From positions 62,001 through 126,000 of the forward strand of contig NZ_JAAGPD010000016.1 in NCBI RefSeq assembly GCF_017104565.1: a DNA stretch of 64,000 nucleotides, given 5' to 3'. The position numbers and the translations under genes are program-made. Below, piece by piece: positions 18,515 through 26,186 of the stretch; the stretch's first letter is position 1, and every line of letters begins with the position of its first letter. The notes under the pieces are model-generated. The model saw only the letters and a program-made list of their open reading frames with translations, searched no databases and was not told the origin of the DNA. The stretch comes from Paraburkholderia sp. Tr-20389 (GTDB lineage: Bacteria > Pseudomonadota > Gammaproteobacteria > Burkholderiales > Burkholderiaceae).

Positions 18515-19434
18515 GGACAGGAAAAATCCTTGTCACAGGAGCCGGTGGCCTGATCGGCAGTTCGGTCGCGCGTAGCCTGCAGGAGCGAGGTAATGAGGTC
18601 ATTGCAATCGATCGTGTCGGTGGCCAGATCGGCGATGTCCTGATCCAGCAGTGTGATCTCAACGATATCCATCACCTTCATGCTGTCGTGGGACCCGGAT
18701 TGGCAGGTGTAGTGCATTGTGGCGCATTCTCGGGACCGATGGTTGCGCGGGACAATCCCTACGCAATGGTGCAGGTGAACATTGTCGGAACAGCGAATGT
18801 TCTGGAGCTGGCGCGTATCTATAAGGCCCAACGGCTGGTCTTCTGTTCCTCCACGAGCGCATATGGCCATACCGCCTCCTCCGGTCCCGTATCCGAAGAC
18901 ACCGTGATGCGGCCGGAGAGTCTTTATGGCGCGAGCAAGGTAGCGAGTGAACAGATTGTTTCCGCGTACGCCAGGCAATATGGGGTCGATGGATTGAGCC
19001 TCAGACTTTCCTGGGTGTATGGGCCACGGCGGACGACAGACTGTGTGATTCGCACCATGCTGACGGACGCGATGGCGGGTCGACCCACGCGCATCGGCTT
19101 CGGCGCGGACTTTCATCGTCAGTTCATATTCGTACATGACGCGAGCAATGCTGTGTTGAAGGCACTCGACGCTCACACCCTCCCGCGTACGACATACAAC
19201 ATAACGGGAGGAAGCCGAGTGACCCTGCTTGAGGTGGCGTCTATCGTCAAGAAGATTTATCCAACCGCGGACATCGATCTTGCTCCAGGCCCGGACCCCG
19301 TCGACGAGTTTCAGGAGGCCTTCGACATTCGCGCGGCGGCCCGTGATCTGGAATTCGTGCCGCGGTACCGGCTCGAGGATGGCATTCGCGAATACGCTGG
19401 CTGGCTCGAAGAGACAATGCGCAAGGAGGGATAA
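18511..19434 (+). CDS. NAD-dependent epimerase/dehydratase (extended SDR)
   Basis: A 307-aa extended short-chain dehydrogenase. It has the Rossmann motif VTGAGGLIGSS, FCSSTSAYG with the catalytic serine, and SLYGASKVASE with the YxxxK pair. Family members include UDP-sugar 4-epimerases and dehydratases. Its ATG overlaps the ATPase stop (ATGA at 18511-18514), so it belongs to the transporter operon, which argues for a catabolic substrate rather than a nucleotide sugar for surface polysaccharide. The actual substrate is unknown. Confidence 0.85.
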   Translation: MRTGKILVTGAGGLIGSSVARSLQERGNEVIAIDRVGGQIGDVLIQQCDLNDIHHLHAVVGPGLAGVVHCGAFSGPMVARDNPYAMVQVNIVGTANVLELARIYKAQRLVFCSSTSAYGHTASSGPVSEDTVMRPESLYGASKVASEQIVSAYARQYGVDGLSLRLSWVYGPRRTTDCVIRTMLTDAMAGRPTRIGFGADFHRQFIFVHDASNAVLKALDAHTLPRTTYNITGGSRVTLLEVASIVKKIYPTADIDLAPGPDPVDEFQEAFDIRAAARDLEFVPRYRLEDGIREYAGWLEETMRKEG

Positions 19435-19437
19435 GAC

Positions 19438-20196
19438 ATGGAATCATTCACGCTTGAGGGCCGGACCGCTGTTGTGACGGGCGGAAGCACCGGCATCGGT
19501 CGCTCGATAGTGAAGCTGTTTGCCGCGCATGGAGCGTCGGTTGTTGTATCTCACTTTGGCGACGCCGCAGGCGCCGAAGCGCTCGCGGCAGAACTCGTCG
19601 ATCGAGGTGGGACCGTCAGGGTCGTGGAGTGCGATGTTACCGATGACAAGTCAGTCGAGCGGCTTGGCCAGTGGACCGAGGAAAATCTGGATGCCGTCGA
19701 CATCCTGGTCAACGGCGCGGGGATCTGCGGCGAAGTTCCGTTCGGCAAGTTGTCCGTGGATCAGTGGGACGGAATGATGGCGGTGAATCTGCGGGGTACC
19801 TTTCTCGTAACAAGGCAATTTTTCGAGGGGATGAAAGAGCGTCGATACGGGCGCGTCATCAATATTGCATCCCAGCTTGCCTACAAGGGTACCGTCGACT
19901 CCGCGCACTACTGCGCTTCGAAGGCTGGCGTTGTCGGTTTCACCAGAGCCTTGTCGTACGAGGGCGCGCCATTTGGCGTAACGGTGAACGCGATCGCGCC
20001 GGGCCCGGTTGAGACGGCAATGCTTGCTGGTTTCACAGATGAGTGGCGCGCGATGAAGTTCGCGCAGCTACCTGCCGGGCGCTTCGGCCAAGTCGACGAA
20101 ATTGCCCCGACCGCGCTGCTGTTGGCGTCGGAGACCGGTGGCGCCTATTTCATCGGCCAGACACTCTCGCCCAATGGCGGCGACGTCATGCTCTGA
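19438..20196 (+). CDS. Short-chain dehydrogenase/reductase (classical SDR)
   Basis: A 252-aa classical SDR: VVTGGSTGIGRSI at the N-terminus (TGxxxGxG cofactor site), an NGAG version of the NNAG motif, NIASQLAYKG with the catalytic serine, and HYCASKAG with the YxxxK pair. It starts 3 bp after the preceding epimerase gene. It oxidises or reduces an alcohol or ketone with NAD(P). Annotation as a 3-oxoacyl-ACP reductase would be only by general similarity; in this operon it is more likely to act on a ring-opened product. Confidence 0.87.
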   Translation: MESFTLEGRTAVVTGGSTGIGRSIVKLFAAHGASVVVSHFGDAAGAEALAAELVDRGGTVRVVECDVTDDKSVERLGQWTEENLDAVDILVNGAGICGEVPFGKLSVDQWDGMMAVNLRGTFLVTRQFFEGMKERRYGRVINIASQLAYKGTVDSAHYCASKAGVVGFTRALSYEGAPFGVTVNAIAPGPVETAMLAGFTDEWRAMKFAQLPAGRFGQVDEIAPTALLLASETGGAYFIGQTLSPNGGDVML

Positions 20197-20213
20197 AAGA
20201 GAGGATGTGAGAT

Positions 20214-21170
20214 ATGACTACACAACGCGACTATGTCGGCTACGGCGCAACTCCTCCTGATCCGCGGTGGCCAAACGGCGCCCGTATTGCGATTAATCTC
20301 GTGCTGAACTACGAGGAGGGGTCTGAGCCGTCCATCGAACACGGTGAAAATCAATCAGAAACGTGGTTCACTGAGTCGCATGGCCTGAACTCAGGCGTCG
20401 TCGGCCGTGATTTGGCAGCGGAAGGGCTGTTTGAATATGGCAGCCGGGTCGGATTCTGGCGGTTGATGCGCATCATTCAGGAAAGGGGGCTTCCTGCGAC
20501 GATATACGGGTGTGCGCTTGCCCTCGAGCGCAACCCTGACGCCGCAGAGGCGATACGCGAGTCGGGATTCGATGTCTGCAGTCACGGCTGGCGCTGGATC
20601 AAACATTACGGTCTCAGCGAAAATGACGAAAGGGAACACATCCGGAAGGCGGTTGAGTCGTTGAGGCGGACGGTCGGCCAAAGCCCGCAAGGCTGGTACT
20701 GCCGGTATTCGCCGTCGGTCAACACGCGTCGCCTTCTTGTCGAGCACGGTGGCTTTCTATACGATTCCGACTACTACGGAGATGAGCTGCCATTCTGGAC
20801 GCAAGCGGAAGGGCGTCCACACCTGGTGATCCCTTACTCTCTGACTACCAATGACGGACAGTACGCCGCATCGACCGGCACGTCGCAACAGTGGTTTGAG
20901 TTCATGCGGGATTCGTTTGATATGCTTTACAGGGAAGGTGCGACGTCACCAAAAATGATGTCTGTCGGTCTTCATCTTCGGCTCATCGGCCATCCCGCGC
21001 GAGCAGCCGGACTCGAACGGTTTCTTGATCACGTCATGAGCCATGACGGCGTGTGGTTTGCACGTCGAATTGACATCGCGCACCACTGGATCAAGGAGCA
21101 CCCTTATGCACTCACCGGCGAGTTATCACAGGTAGCCGACGGACAAAGTGCTACAGAGAGAAATTGCTGA
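20214..21170 (+). CDS. Polysaccharide deacetylase family protein, PuuE allantoinase-like
   Basis: A 318-aa member of the NodB-fold amidohydrolases that resembles PuuE-type allantoinases. RIAINLVLNYEEGSE near the N-terminus, FDVCSHGWRWIKH in the middle and GWYCRYSPSVNTRRLLVEHG are the recognised blocks; PuuE proteins act without the metal site of classical deacetylases. PuuE hydrolyses the hydantoin ring of allantoin. Having this fold and a metal-type hydantoinase in one operon suggests a substrate with more than one amide bond, or two related rings; this is inference. AGAGAGGATGTGA precedes the start. The end overlaps the GntR gene by 7 bp. Confidence 0.82.
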   Translation: MTTQRDYVGYGATPPDPRWPNGARIAINLVLNYEEGSEPSIEHGENQSETWFTESHGLNSGVVGRDLAAEGLFEYGSRVGFWRLMRIIQERGLPATIYGCALALERNPDAAEAIRESGFDVCSHGWRWIKHYGLSENDEREHIRKAVESLRRTVGQSPQGWYCRYSPSVNTRRLLVEHGGFLYDSDYYGDELPFWTQAEGRPHLVIPYSLTTNDGQYAASTGTSQQWFEFMRDSFDMLYREGATSPKMMSVGLHLRLIGHPARAAGLERFLDHVMSHDGVWFARRIDIAHHWIKEHPYALTGELSQVADGQSATERNC

Positions 21171-21886
21171 TCAACATGCCGAAGACCTCATCACAGCCTC
21201 CGATTAAAAAAGCCGGAGCAACGGAAAGTTCAAGCGACGAGATTTACGAGCGCATCTATCTTGCGTTGCTTGAACATCGTCTGATGCCGGGAACCAAGCT
21301 GGCCGAAGAGAGGCTGGCCTCGATCTTCAATGCGAGCCGGGCACGCGTGCGCGAAGCGCTGAGCCGTCTGGAATATGAGCAGATCGTCGAGGTGTTTCCC
21401 AAGAAGGGCTGGTTTATCGCCAAGCCATCTGTAGATCAGGCTTGTGACGTCTTCGAGGCGAGAAGGGTTATTGAGCCGGCGGTAATGCGACGTCTTGCAA
21501 AAGGAATGAACCCGGAGAAGCTCCGGGCGTTACGCGCGCATACCCAACAGGAAATGGAGGCGCGCAAGGCGGGCGACAAGCGCGCGGTCATCCGGCTGTC
21601 GGGCGAATTTCACAACCTGGCGGCCTCGCTTGCGGGGAATTCCTCTTTCACCCGAAGCCTGAGGGAACTGTCAACGCTGACGTGCCTTGTCATCCTGGTG
21701 TATGACGCGCCCATCGCGACAAGTTGCCGGGCCGATGAACACGAGAGAATTGTGACGGCCTTGGCCAATGGGGATGGGGAGGCCGCTGCACAGATCATGC
21801 TGGAGCATTTGGATCACATCGAAGGCTCGCTCAAACTCCAAGCTACCGAAGAGGAAGTTGATCTCGAAGCGATTTTCCTCCGTTAG
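21164..21886 (+). CDS. GntR-family transcriptional regulator (FCD type)
   Basis: A regulator of about 240 aa with an N-terminal winged helix (EIYERIYLALLEHRLMPGTKLAEERLA and FNASRARVREALSRLEYE) and an all-helical FCD ligand domain, in which the metal-binding histidines of GEFHNLAASLAGN and the late DEHERIVTAL are visible. TTG 21164 has GAGAGA upstream and overlaps the previous gene; ATG 21176 is an alternative with poorer spacing. It closes the hydantoinase operon and probably represses it through sites such as 11712-11727 and 11759-11768. Confidence 0.88.
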   Translation: MLINMPKTSSQPPIKKAGATESSSDEIYERIYLALLEHRLMPGTKLAEERLASIFNASRARVREALSRLEYEQIVEVFPKKGWFIAKPSVDQACDVFEARRVIEPAVMRRLAKGMNPEKLRALRAHTQQEMEARKAGDKRAVIRLSGEFHNLAASLAGNSSFTRSLRELSTLTCLVILVYDAPIATSCRADEHERIVTALANGDGEAAAQIMLEHLDHIEGSLKLQATEEEVDLEAIFLR

Positions 21887-22187
21887 CGAAATCACATCGA
21901 CTTGAATCGGTCCATGGGTGAGTTTCGCGTGGCAGCGGGTGCAACGGAGCTGCGGGTTTGCAAGGAGTTGACATGCCAAGGCGAAGCAGTCTTTTTCTTC
22001 AGACTACGCCGCTGTCAACATGACTCTGCTTCAAAGCCAAGAAGGTTCTCGACTGACGGTCCGGGCACCCTGCCTTCTGAGACAGCCAGATCTCAAGCGG
22101 AGCACAGTCCGGCGGCGAACCGACGACTACCAACGTGCATGCTTCGATCTTTGCTCGTACTCGCGTCGCGTATGGCGTGCGCGACAT
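21887..22187. other. Convergent intergenic region
   Basis: 301 bp between the GntR gene and the converging solute-binding-fold gene. No supported gene or clear terminator hairpin was seen. Confidence 0.5.
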
Positions 22188-22916
22188 TCAAATCGCCGCA
22201 GACACACCATCCAGAGCGTGCCGCCTGATAGCTTCCCGAATGAAGCCATTGCGTTTCATCCCGGCTATGAATTCTTCGAGCCAGGCGGCGGTGCGTGGTC
22301 CCCGAGATTTTGCAACGCCCATCGCCTGTCTGATGACCATGAAGTTGCCGTCAAGCAACCTCAGTCCGTCCAGTCGATTGGCATCAGCCTCCAGTTGTTG
22401 CCTGACGCCAGCCGCTACATCCAATCCTTCACTCAAAAATGTATTCACGACCTCGGGCGATGTCGAGCCACGAACGATCTCCGCGTGTTTGAGTTCGCGT
22501 GTGAGGAAGAGATCGTATGCGCTGCCCGTGCCCACTGCCACGCGGATGCCGCTTTTGTCCACGTCTTCCCGCCCCTTGATCGGCGAGTCCGCGCGAACGA
22601 GGTAGCAGCCCTCTATCAGGATATACGGCTCGGTGAACGCGATCTCTTTGCCACGGACCGGATCGATCGCGAAGAAGCCGATGTCCGTTTGTCCCGCTGA
22701 CAAGGCTGAAACCGCCTTTCCGGCGGCATCGAACGGGATCAGTTCGAGGGGCAGGGCAAGTTGCCGCGCCAGTTCTGTCGCGAGGTCGACCGACACGCCC
22801 TGCGGCTCGCCGTTCGCTTTTCTCGTCGCGAGCACCGGGTTGCCGTAGTTGATCGAGGCGCGCAGTACGCCTGACGGCGCAAAGGCTTGCCGGAGGGCGC
22901 TGTCGATTACCGTCAT
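22188..22916 (-). CDS. Solute-binding protein family 3 fold protein without signal peptide
   Basis: A 242-aa type II periplasmic-binding fold (SBP_bac_3): VLRASINYGNPVLATRKANGEPQGVSVDLA, GQTDIGFFAIDPVRGKEIAFTEPY and AVGTGSAYDLFLTREL are the classical lobes. It starts MTVIDSALRQAFAP with no hydrophobic signal, so the protein should remain cytosolic. ATG 22916 overlaps the prpF stop by 4 bp, which supports this start and rules out a missed leader. No permease or ATPase genes are adjacent. It could be an enzyme on this fold (as cyclohexadienyl dehydratase is) or a ligand sensor. The role is unknown. Confidence 0.8.
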   Translation of the reverse strand: MTVIDSALRQAFAPSGVLRASINYGNPVLATRKANGEPQGVSVDLATELARQLALPLELIPFDAAGKAVSALSAGQTDIGFFAIDPVRGKEIAFTEPYILIEGCYLVRADSPIKGREDVDKSGIRVAVGTGSAYDLFLTRELKHAEIVRGSTSPEVVNTFLSEGLDVAAGVRQQLEADANRLDGLRLLDGNFMVIRQAMGVAKSRGPRTAAWLEEFIAGMKRNGFIREAIRRHALDGVSAAI

Positions 22917-24085
22917 TGGTCGAACGCCCAAGACGGAACCAGAACGAATCCTTCCATCAGCCGACGGGCACTTCGGCTCATGATCGCTTTCGTCACGGTC
23001 CAGTTGCCGTTCGACTGCTGCGCTTCGGCGCCGACTTGCAGACTTCCCGAAGGATGGCCGAACCGAACCGTGCCTTGCGCCTGCGGCACCAGTCGATGAA
23101 CCAGCGTGCCAGGAATGGCCGCAGCGACGGATATGGCGACCGCGCCCGTACCCGTCATCGCATGGTGCAGCTTGCCCATCGAAAAGATGCGTGCGTTGAT
23201 GTCGAGCGTAGCCGGATCGATGTCCTTTCCGCTCGACGCCACATACCCCAAGGGCTTCGCGACGAAGGCCAGTTTCGGCGTATGTGGACGCAGTTGCGTC
23301 GCTTCTTCTGCGGATTTCGCGAGCCCCATGCGGACGGCTGCGTGCGAGCGGATCGCCTCGGCCTTCTGAAGCAACTCGCTGTCGCCGTTGACGTCGCGCT
23401 GCAATTCATTGCCTTGCAGTCGCAGTGTCGCGGCATCGATGAAGATGGCCGGATTGCCGGCGTTGATCATCGTCATTTCGACCGCGCCGACGCCGGGCAC
23501 TTCAAGGACGTCGAATGCGTTGCCCGTCGGAAACATGCTGCCGCCTTCGTCGTCGCCGTCACCGCTCGGATCGAGGAATTCAATCTTGATCTCGGCAGCA
23601 GGAAACGTCACACCGTCGAGTTCGAAGTCGCCTTCTTCGACGACCGCACCGTCGCGCATGGGCACGTGCGCGACGATCGTCGCGTTGATGTTCGCCTGCC
23701 AGATCCGGACGACGGCGATACCGTCGCGCGGGGCATCTACGAGGCCTTGTGTAATCGCGAACGGACCGACCGCCGATGTGAGATTGCCGCAGTTGCCGGA
23801 CCAGTCGACGACCGGCTTGTCGATGGCAACCTGGCCGAAGCGGTAATCGACATCGCAGTCGCTTCGAGACGACGGGCCGACGATCACGACCTTGCTGGTG
23901 CTCGACGTCGCTCCGCCCATCCCGTCGATTTGCTGGCCATACGGATCAGGGCTGCCGATCACGCGCATCAGGATGCGGTCCCGAACCGCCTTGTCGCCGG
24001 GCAGCCAGTCGCTGCGGAAAAAGACGCCTTTGCTGGTGCCGCCGCGCATGTATACGGCTTGAATCTTCGTCTGAGCCACGATCAT
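22913..24085 (-). CDS. prpF: PrpF-family isomerase (2-methylaconitate cis-trans isomerase-like)
   Basis: A 390-aa protein of the PrpF/GalD family with a double diaminopimelate-epimerase-like fold. YMRGGTSKGVFFR at the N-terminus and SPDPYGQQIDGMGGATSSTSKV next to it are family signatures; DWSGNCGNLTSAVGPFAI holds an active-site cysteine, and KLHHAMTGTGAVAISVAAAIPG is the conserved C-terminal block. Known members isomerise 2-methylaconitate or tautomerise 4-oxalomesaconate. An aconitase-family gene lies 2 kb away in a divergent operon, not directly adjacent as in methylcitrate clusters. No prpB or prpC is seen, so a different unsaturated tricarboxylate substrate is quite possible. Confidence 0.88.
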   Translation of the reverse strand: MIVAQTKIQAVYMRGGTSKGVFFRSDWLPGDKAVRDRILMRVIGSPDPYGQQIDGMGGATSSTSKVVIVGPSSRSDCDVDYRFGQVAIDKPVVDWSGNCGNLTSAVGPFAITQGLVDAPRDGIAVVRIWQANINATIVAHVPMRDGAVVEEGDFELDGVTFPAAEIKIEFLDPSGDGDDEGGSMFPTGNAFDVLEVPGVGAVEMTMINAGNPAIFIDAATLRLQGNELQRDVNGDSELLQKAEAIRSHAAVRMGLAKSAEEATQLRPHTPKLAFVAKPLGYVASSGKDIDPATLDINARIFSMGKLHHAMTGTGAVAISVAAAIPGTLVHRLVPQAQGTVRFGHPSGSLQVGAEAQQSNGNWTVTKAIMSRSARRLMEGFVLVPSWAFDQ

Positions 24086-24121
24086 CCTTCCAAAAGTCAG
24101 GCTCGAACGATGGTTCGCGCC

Positions 24122-24148
24122 GATTGCGTTTATTTAACAACAAACGCA
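24122..24148. promoter_or_regulatory. Inverted repeat in prpF/gntR divergent promoter
   Basis: GATTGCGTTT followed after ten bases by AAACGCA; TGCGTTT/AAACGCA is a perfect 7-bp inverted repeat. The 10-mer GATTGCGTTT recurs at 25299-25308 ahead of the downstream operon. Probable operator for the GntR regulator encoded alongside. Confidence 0.55.
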
Positions 24149-24247
24149 TGATCGGTGCAAGCGGCTTTGTATCGGCGTCCGCAAAAAGTCGTTTCGCACC
24201 AGGCCGCAGAGGTATATTGGCGAAAAAGACGCATTGATCATCGGACC

Positions 24248-25177
24248 ATGACTTCAGATTTGACACAGAGCCAGCAGAAGGCGCTTCGGGAAATCGTCGC
24301 CTACGTGAGGCGCGAACGGCTGCCGGCCGGCACGCATTTGCCGGAGTGGACGCTGGCGAAACTCATCGGCACATCGAGATCCCCCGTTCGGGTGGCGCTC
24401 GACCGGCTGGTGGAATCGGGTGTGATGCGTTACGACAAGAATCGTGGCTACTCGGTCGGCGCGTCGTTCGACCAGCTGCCGGCGGACGTTCTTGAACAGG
24501 TCAATTCAGCGGACGATCCGCTCTATCTGAAGCTCGCCGAGGCCCGCTTCGGCGGCGCGATTCCCGAATCCGTGACGGAAGCCGATCTCACGCGGCTGCT
24601 CGATGCGTCACGCGGCGACGTTCGCAAAGTGCTGGTGCGCGCGCAAAGCGAAGGCTGGGTGGAGAAAGAAGCGGGCTACGGCTGGCGCTTCCTGCCCATG
24701 ATCGACTCGCTGGAAGCCTACGACGACATGTATTCGCTGCGTGCGGCAATCGAGCCGGCCGGCATCCTGAGCCCGAAGTTCAAGCCGGACCTGAATGAAC
24801 TGCGTGAACTGCGGCGGGAACAGCAGGCCATTCTGGACGGCGGGCATGAAGCGATGACAGCGACCGAGCGCTATGAATCCAACGCGCGGCTTCACGAAAC
24901 GATCGCGGCCTGGTCCGGCAATCGCTTTGCGCTACAGACGCTTCGACGGCTCGATCAGATGCGCCGGCTGGCGGAATACCGTCAGGCGAAGCAGCGGCTG
25001 CCACGGCAGGCGTTGGCGCAGGAGCATCTGGACATTCTCGATGCGATCGAGCGCGGCGACGTGGTTACCGCCGCAAGCCTGATGAAGCGGCACATCGATG
25101 CGGCCAGGACCAAGAAGGCCATCCATGAAGTGTTCGACCGCCAGGAGACCGCGCAACCGGCAGACGCCGGTGCTTAG
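24248..25177 (+). CDS. GntR-family regulator with duplicated winged helix and FCD domain
   Basis: A 309-aa protein, longer than usual FCD regulators (about 220-240 aa). The first winged helix is at about residues 8-75 (REIVAYVRRERLPAGTHLPE and TSRSPVRVALDRLVESGVMRYDKNRGYSV). A second similar winged segment follows at about 98-150 (LTRLLDASRGDVRKVLVRAQSEGWVEKEAGYG), then the helical FCD effector domain. ATG 24248 is chosen because the upstream frame is non-homologous. It lies between the divergent prpF unit and the amidohydrolase-aconitase operon and probably controls both. Confidence 0.87.
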   Translation: MTSDLTQSQQKALREIVAYVRRERLPAGTHLPEWTLAKLIGTSRSPVRVALDRLVESGVMRYDKNRGYSVGASFDQLPADVLEQVNSADDPLYLKLAEARFGGAIPESVTEADLTRLLDASRGDVRKVLVRAQSEGWVEKEAGYGWRFLPMIDSLEAYDDMYSLRAAIEPAGILSPKFKPDLNELRELRREQQAILDGGHEAMTATERYESNARLHETIAAWSGNRFALQTLRRLDQMRRLAEYRQAKQRLPRQALAQEHLDILDAIERGDVVTAASLMKRHIDAARTKKAIHEVFDRQETAQPADAGA

Positions 25178-25214
25178 CGGGTAAACGATAGTTCGGGCCG
25201 CAAACGCCCGCGCA

Positions 25215-25238
25215 GCCGCCCTAGGGCGGCTTTTTTTT
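25215..25238 (+). terminator. Rho-independent terminator
   Basis: A perfect palindrome (GCCGCCC-TA-GGGCGGC) followed directly by eight T residues, 38 bp after the GntR stop. A textbook intrinsic terminator that separates the regulator from the next operon. Confidence 0.93.
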
Positions 25239-25254
25239 CGCGCAGACGCACTCG

Positions 25255-25308
25255 TTTTGCGTTTTTGCGTTGACAAAGACAGTTCTAAAAAATAAGCTGA
25301 TTGCGTTT
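25255..25308 (+). promoter_or_regulatory. Promoter/operator region of the amidohydrolase-aconitase operon
   Basis: Two GCGTT motifs at 25258-25270, a TTGACA at 25270-25275, a weak -10 candidate (TAAGCT, 17-bp spacing) and GATTGCGTTT at 25299-25308, identical to the element at 24122-24131. Repression by the neighbouring GntR protein at the -10 region is plausible. Confidence 0.45.
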
Positions 25309-25341
25309 TCGATAGAAAATCGTCAATACAGACCATCAGCC

Positions 25342-26148
25342 ATGTCAACGCAACAGACTCCCGTCATCGACACGCACGCGCATGTTTTCCATCGCGGGTT
25401 GTCGTTTGTCCCGTCTCGGCGTTTCACGCCCGACTACGACGCGCCTCTCGACGCCTACCTCGGCCAGCTCGATGCGCATGGAGTCGCGCGCGGGGTGCTC
25501 GTTGCGGTGAGCATTCTGGGCAACGACAACAGCTATCTGCTGGATTGCCTGCGCTCGCAGCCTGAGCGTCTTCGCGGCGTCGTCGCAATCAACCCCGAGA
25601 CGGATCTCGGTTATTTCGATGAGTTCGAGTCCGCCGGCGTGGTGGGTGTGCGCGTCAATCTGACCGGCAATTTACCCGTCCCGGATTTGGCAGCCGGTGC
25701 GTGGGCCGAAGCTGTCGCCGAATGCGTGAAGCGCGGCTGGCACATCGAGATCAACGACCGCGCAGCGCGCCTTCACGAGTCGGTGTCGCCGCTCGTCAAT
25801 GCGGGCGTGAACGTGGTTGTCGATCATTTCGGCATGCCGGATCGCAACCACGGTATCGCTGATGCGGGCTTTAGCAACCTGCTGGGCTATGCCGGAAGCC
25901 GCAAGGTCTGGGTGAAGCTGTCCGGCGCATATCGCACGAGCTTCGACATTGCGCGGGCAGCGGCACCGAAGCTGCTCGACGCATTCGGTGCCGGTCGTTT
26001 GCTGTGGGCGAGCGACTGGCCGTTCACGCAATACGAATCGACCCAGACCTATGGCGCGCAGCGCGCAGCCATCAACGAGTGGCTGCCCGATGCGCAGCAG
26101 CGTCAGACCGTGCTCTCCGATACCCCGCGCAGCCTCTTCAAGTTCTGA
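25342..26148 (+). CDS. Amidohydrolase-2 family hydrolase (LigI-like)
   Basis: A 268-aa TIM-barrel hydrolase. [12 protein letters not shown] supplies the first metal or active-site histidines, VVDHFGMPD the barrel histidine, and [10 protein letters not shown] the catalytic aspartate. This is the pattern of 2-pyrone-4,6-dicarboxylate lactonase (LigI) and related amidohydrolase-2 proteins, which hydrolyse lactones or decarboxylate. ATG 25342 follows the regulatory region closely; the frame also opens upstream but without homologous residues. It is first in an operon with an aconitase-family enzyme, porin and MFS carrier, so a lactone of a tri- or dicarboxylic acid is a reasonable substrate. Confidence 0.83.
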   Translation: MSTQQTPVIDTHAHVFHRGLSFVPSRRFTPDYDAPLDAYLGQLDAHGVARGVLVAVSILGNDNSYLLDCLRSQPERLRGVVAINPETDLGYFDEFESAGVVGVRVNLTGNLPVPDLAAGAWAEAVAECVKRGWHIEINDRAARLHESVSPLVNAGVNVVVDHFGMPDRNHGIADAGFSNLLGYAGSRKVWVKLSGAYRTSFDIARAAAPKLLDAFGAGRLLWASDWPFTQYESTQTYGAQRAAINEWLPDAQQRQTVLSDTPRSLFKF

Positions 26149-26186
26149 TCGGTGCGAACCCGATCTTCTTTTCTACAGGTAACACC

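Noticed and set aside
22916-24151. 411-codon plus-strand frame
   Set aside because: It is the antisense shadow of prpF, with Arg/Asp-rich composition.
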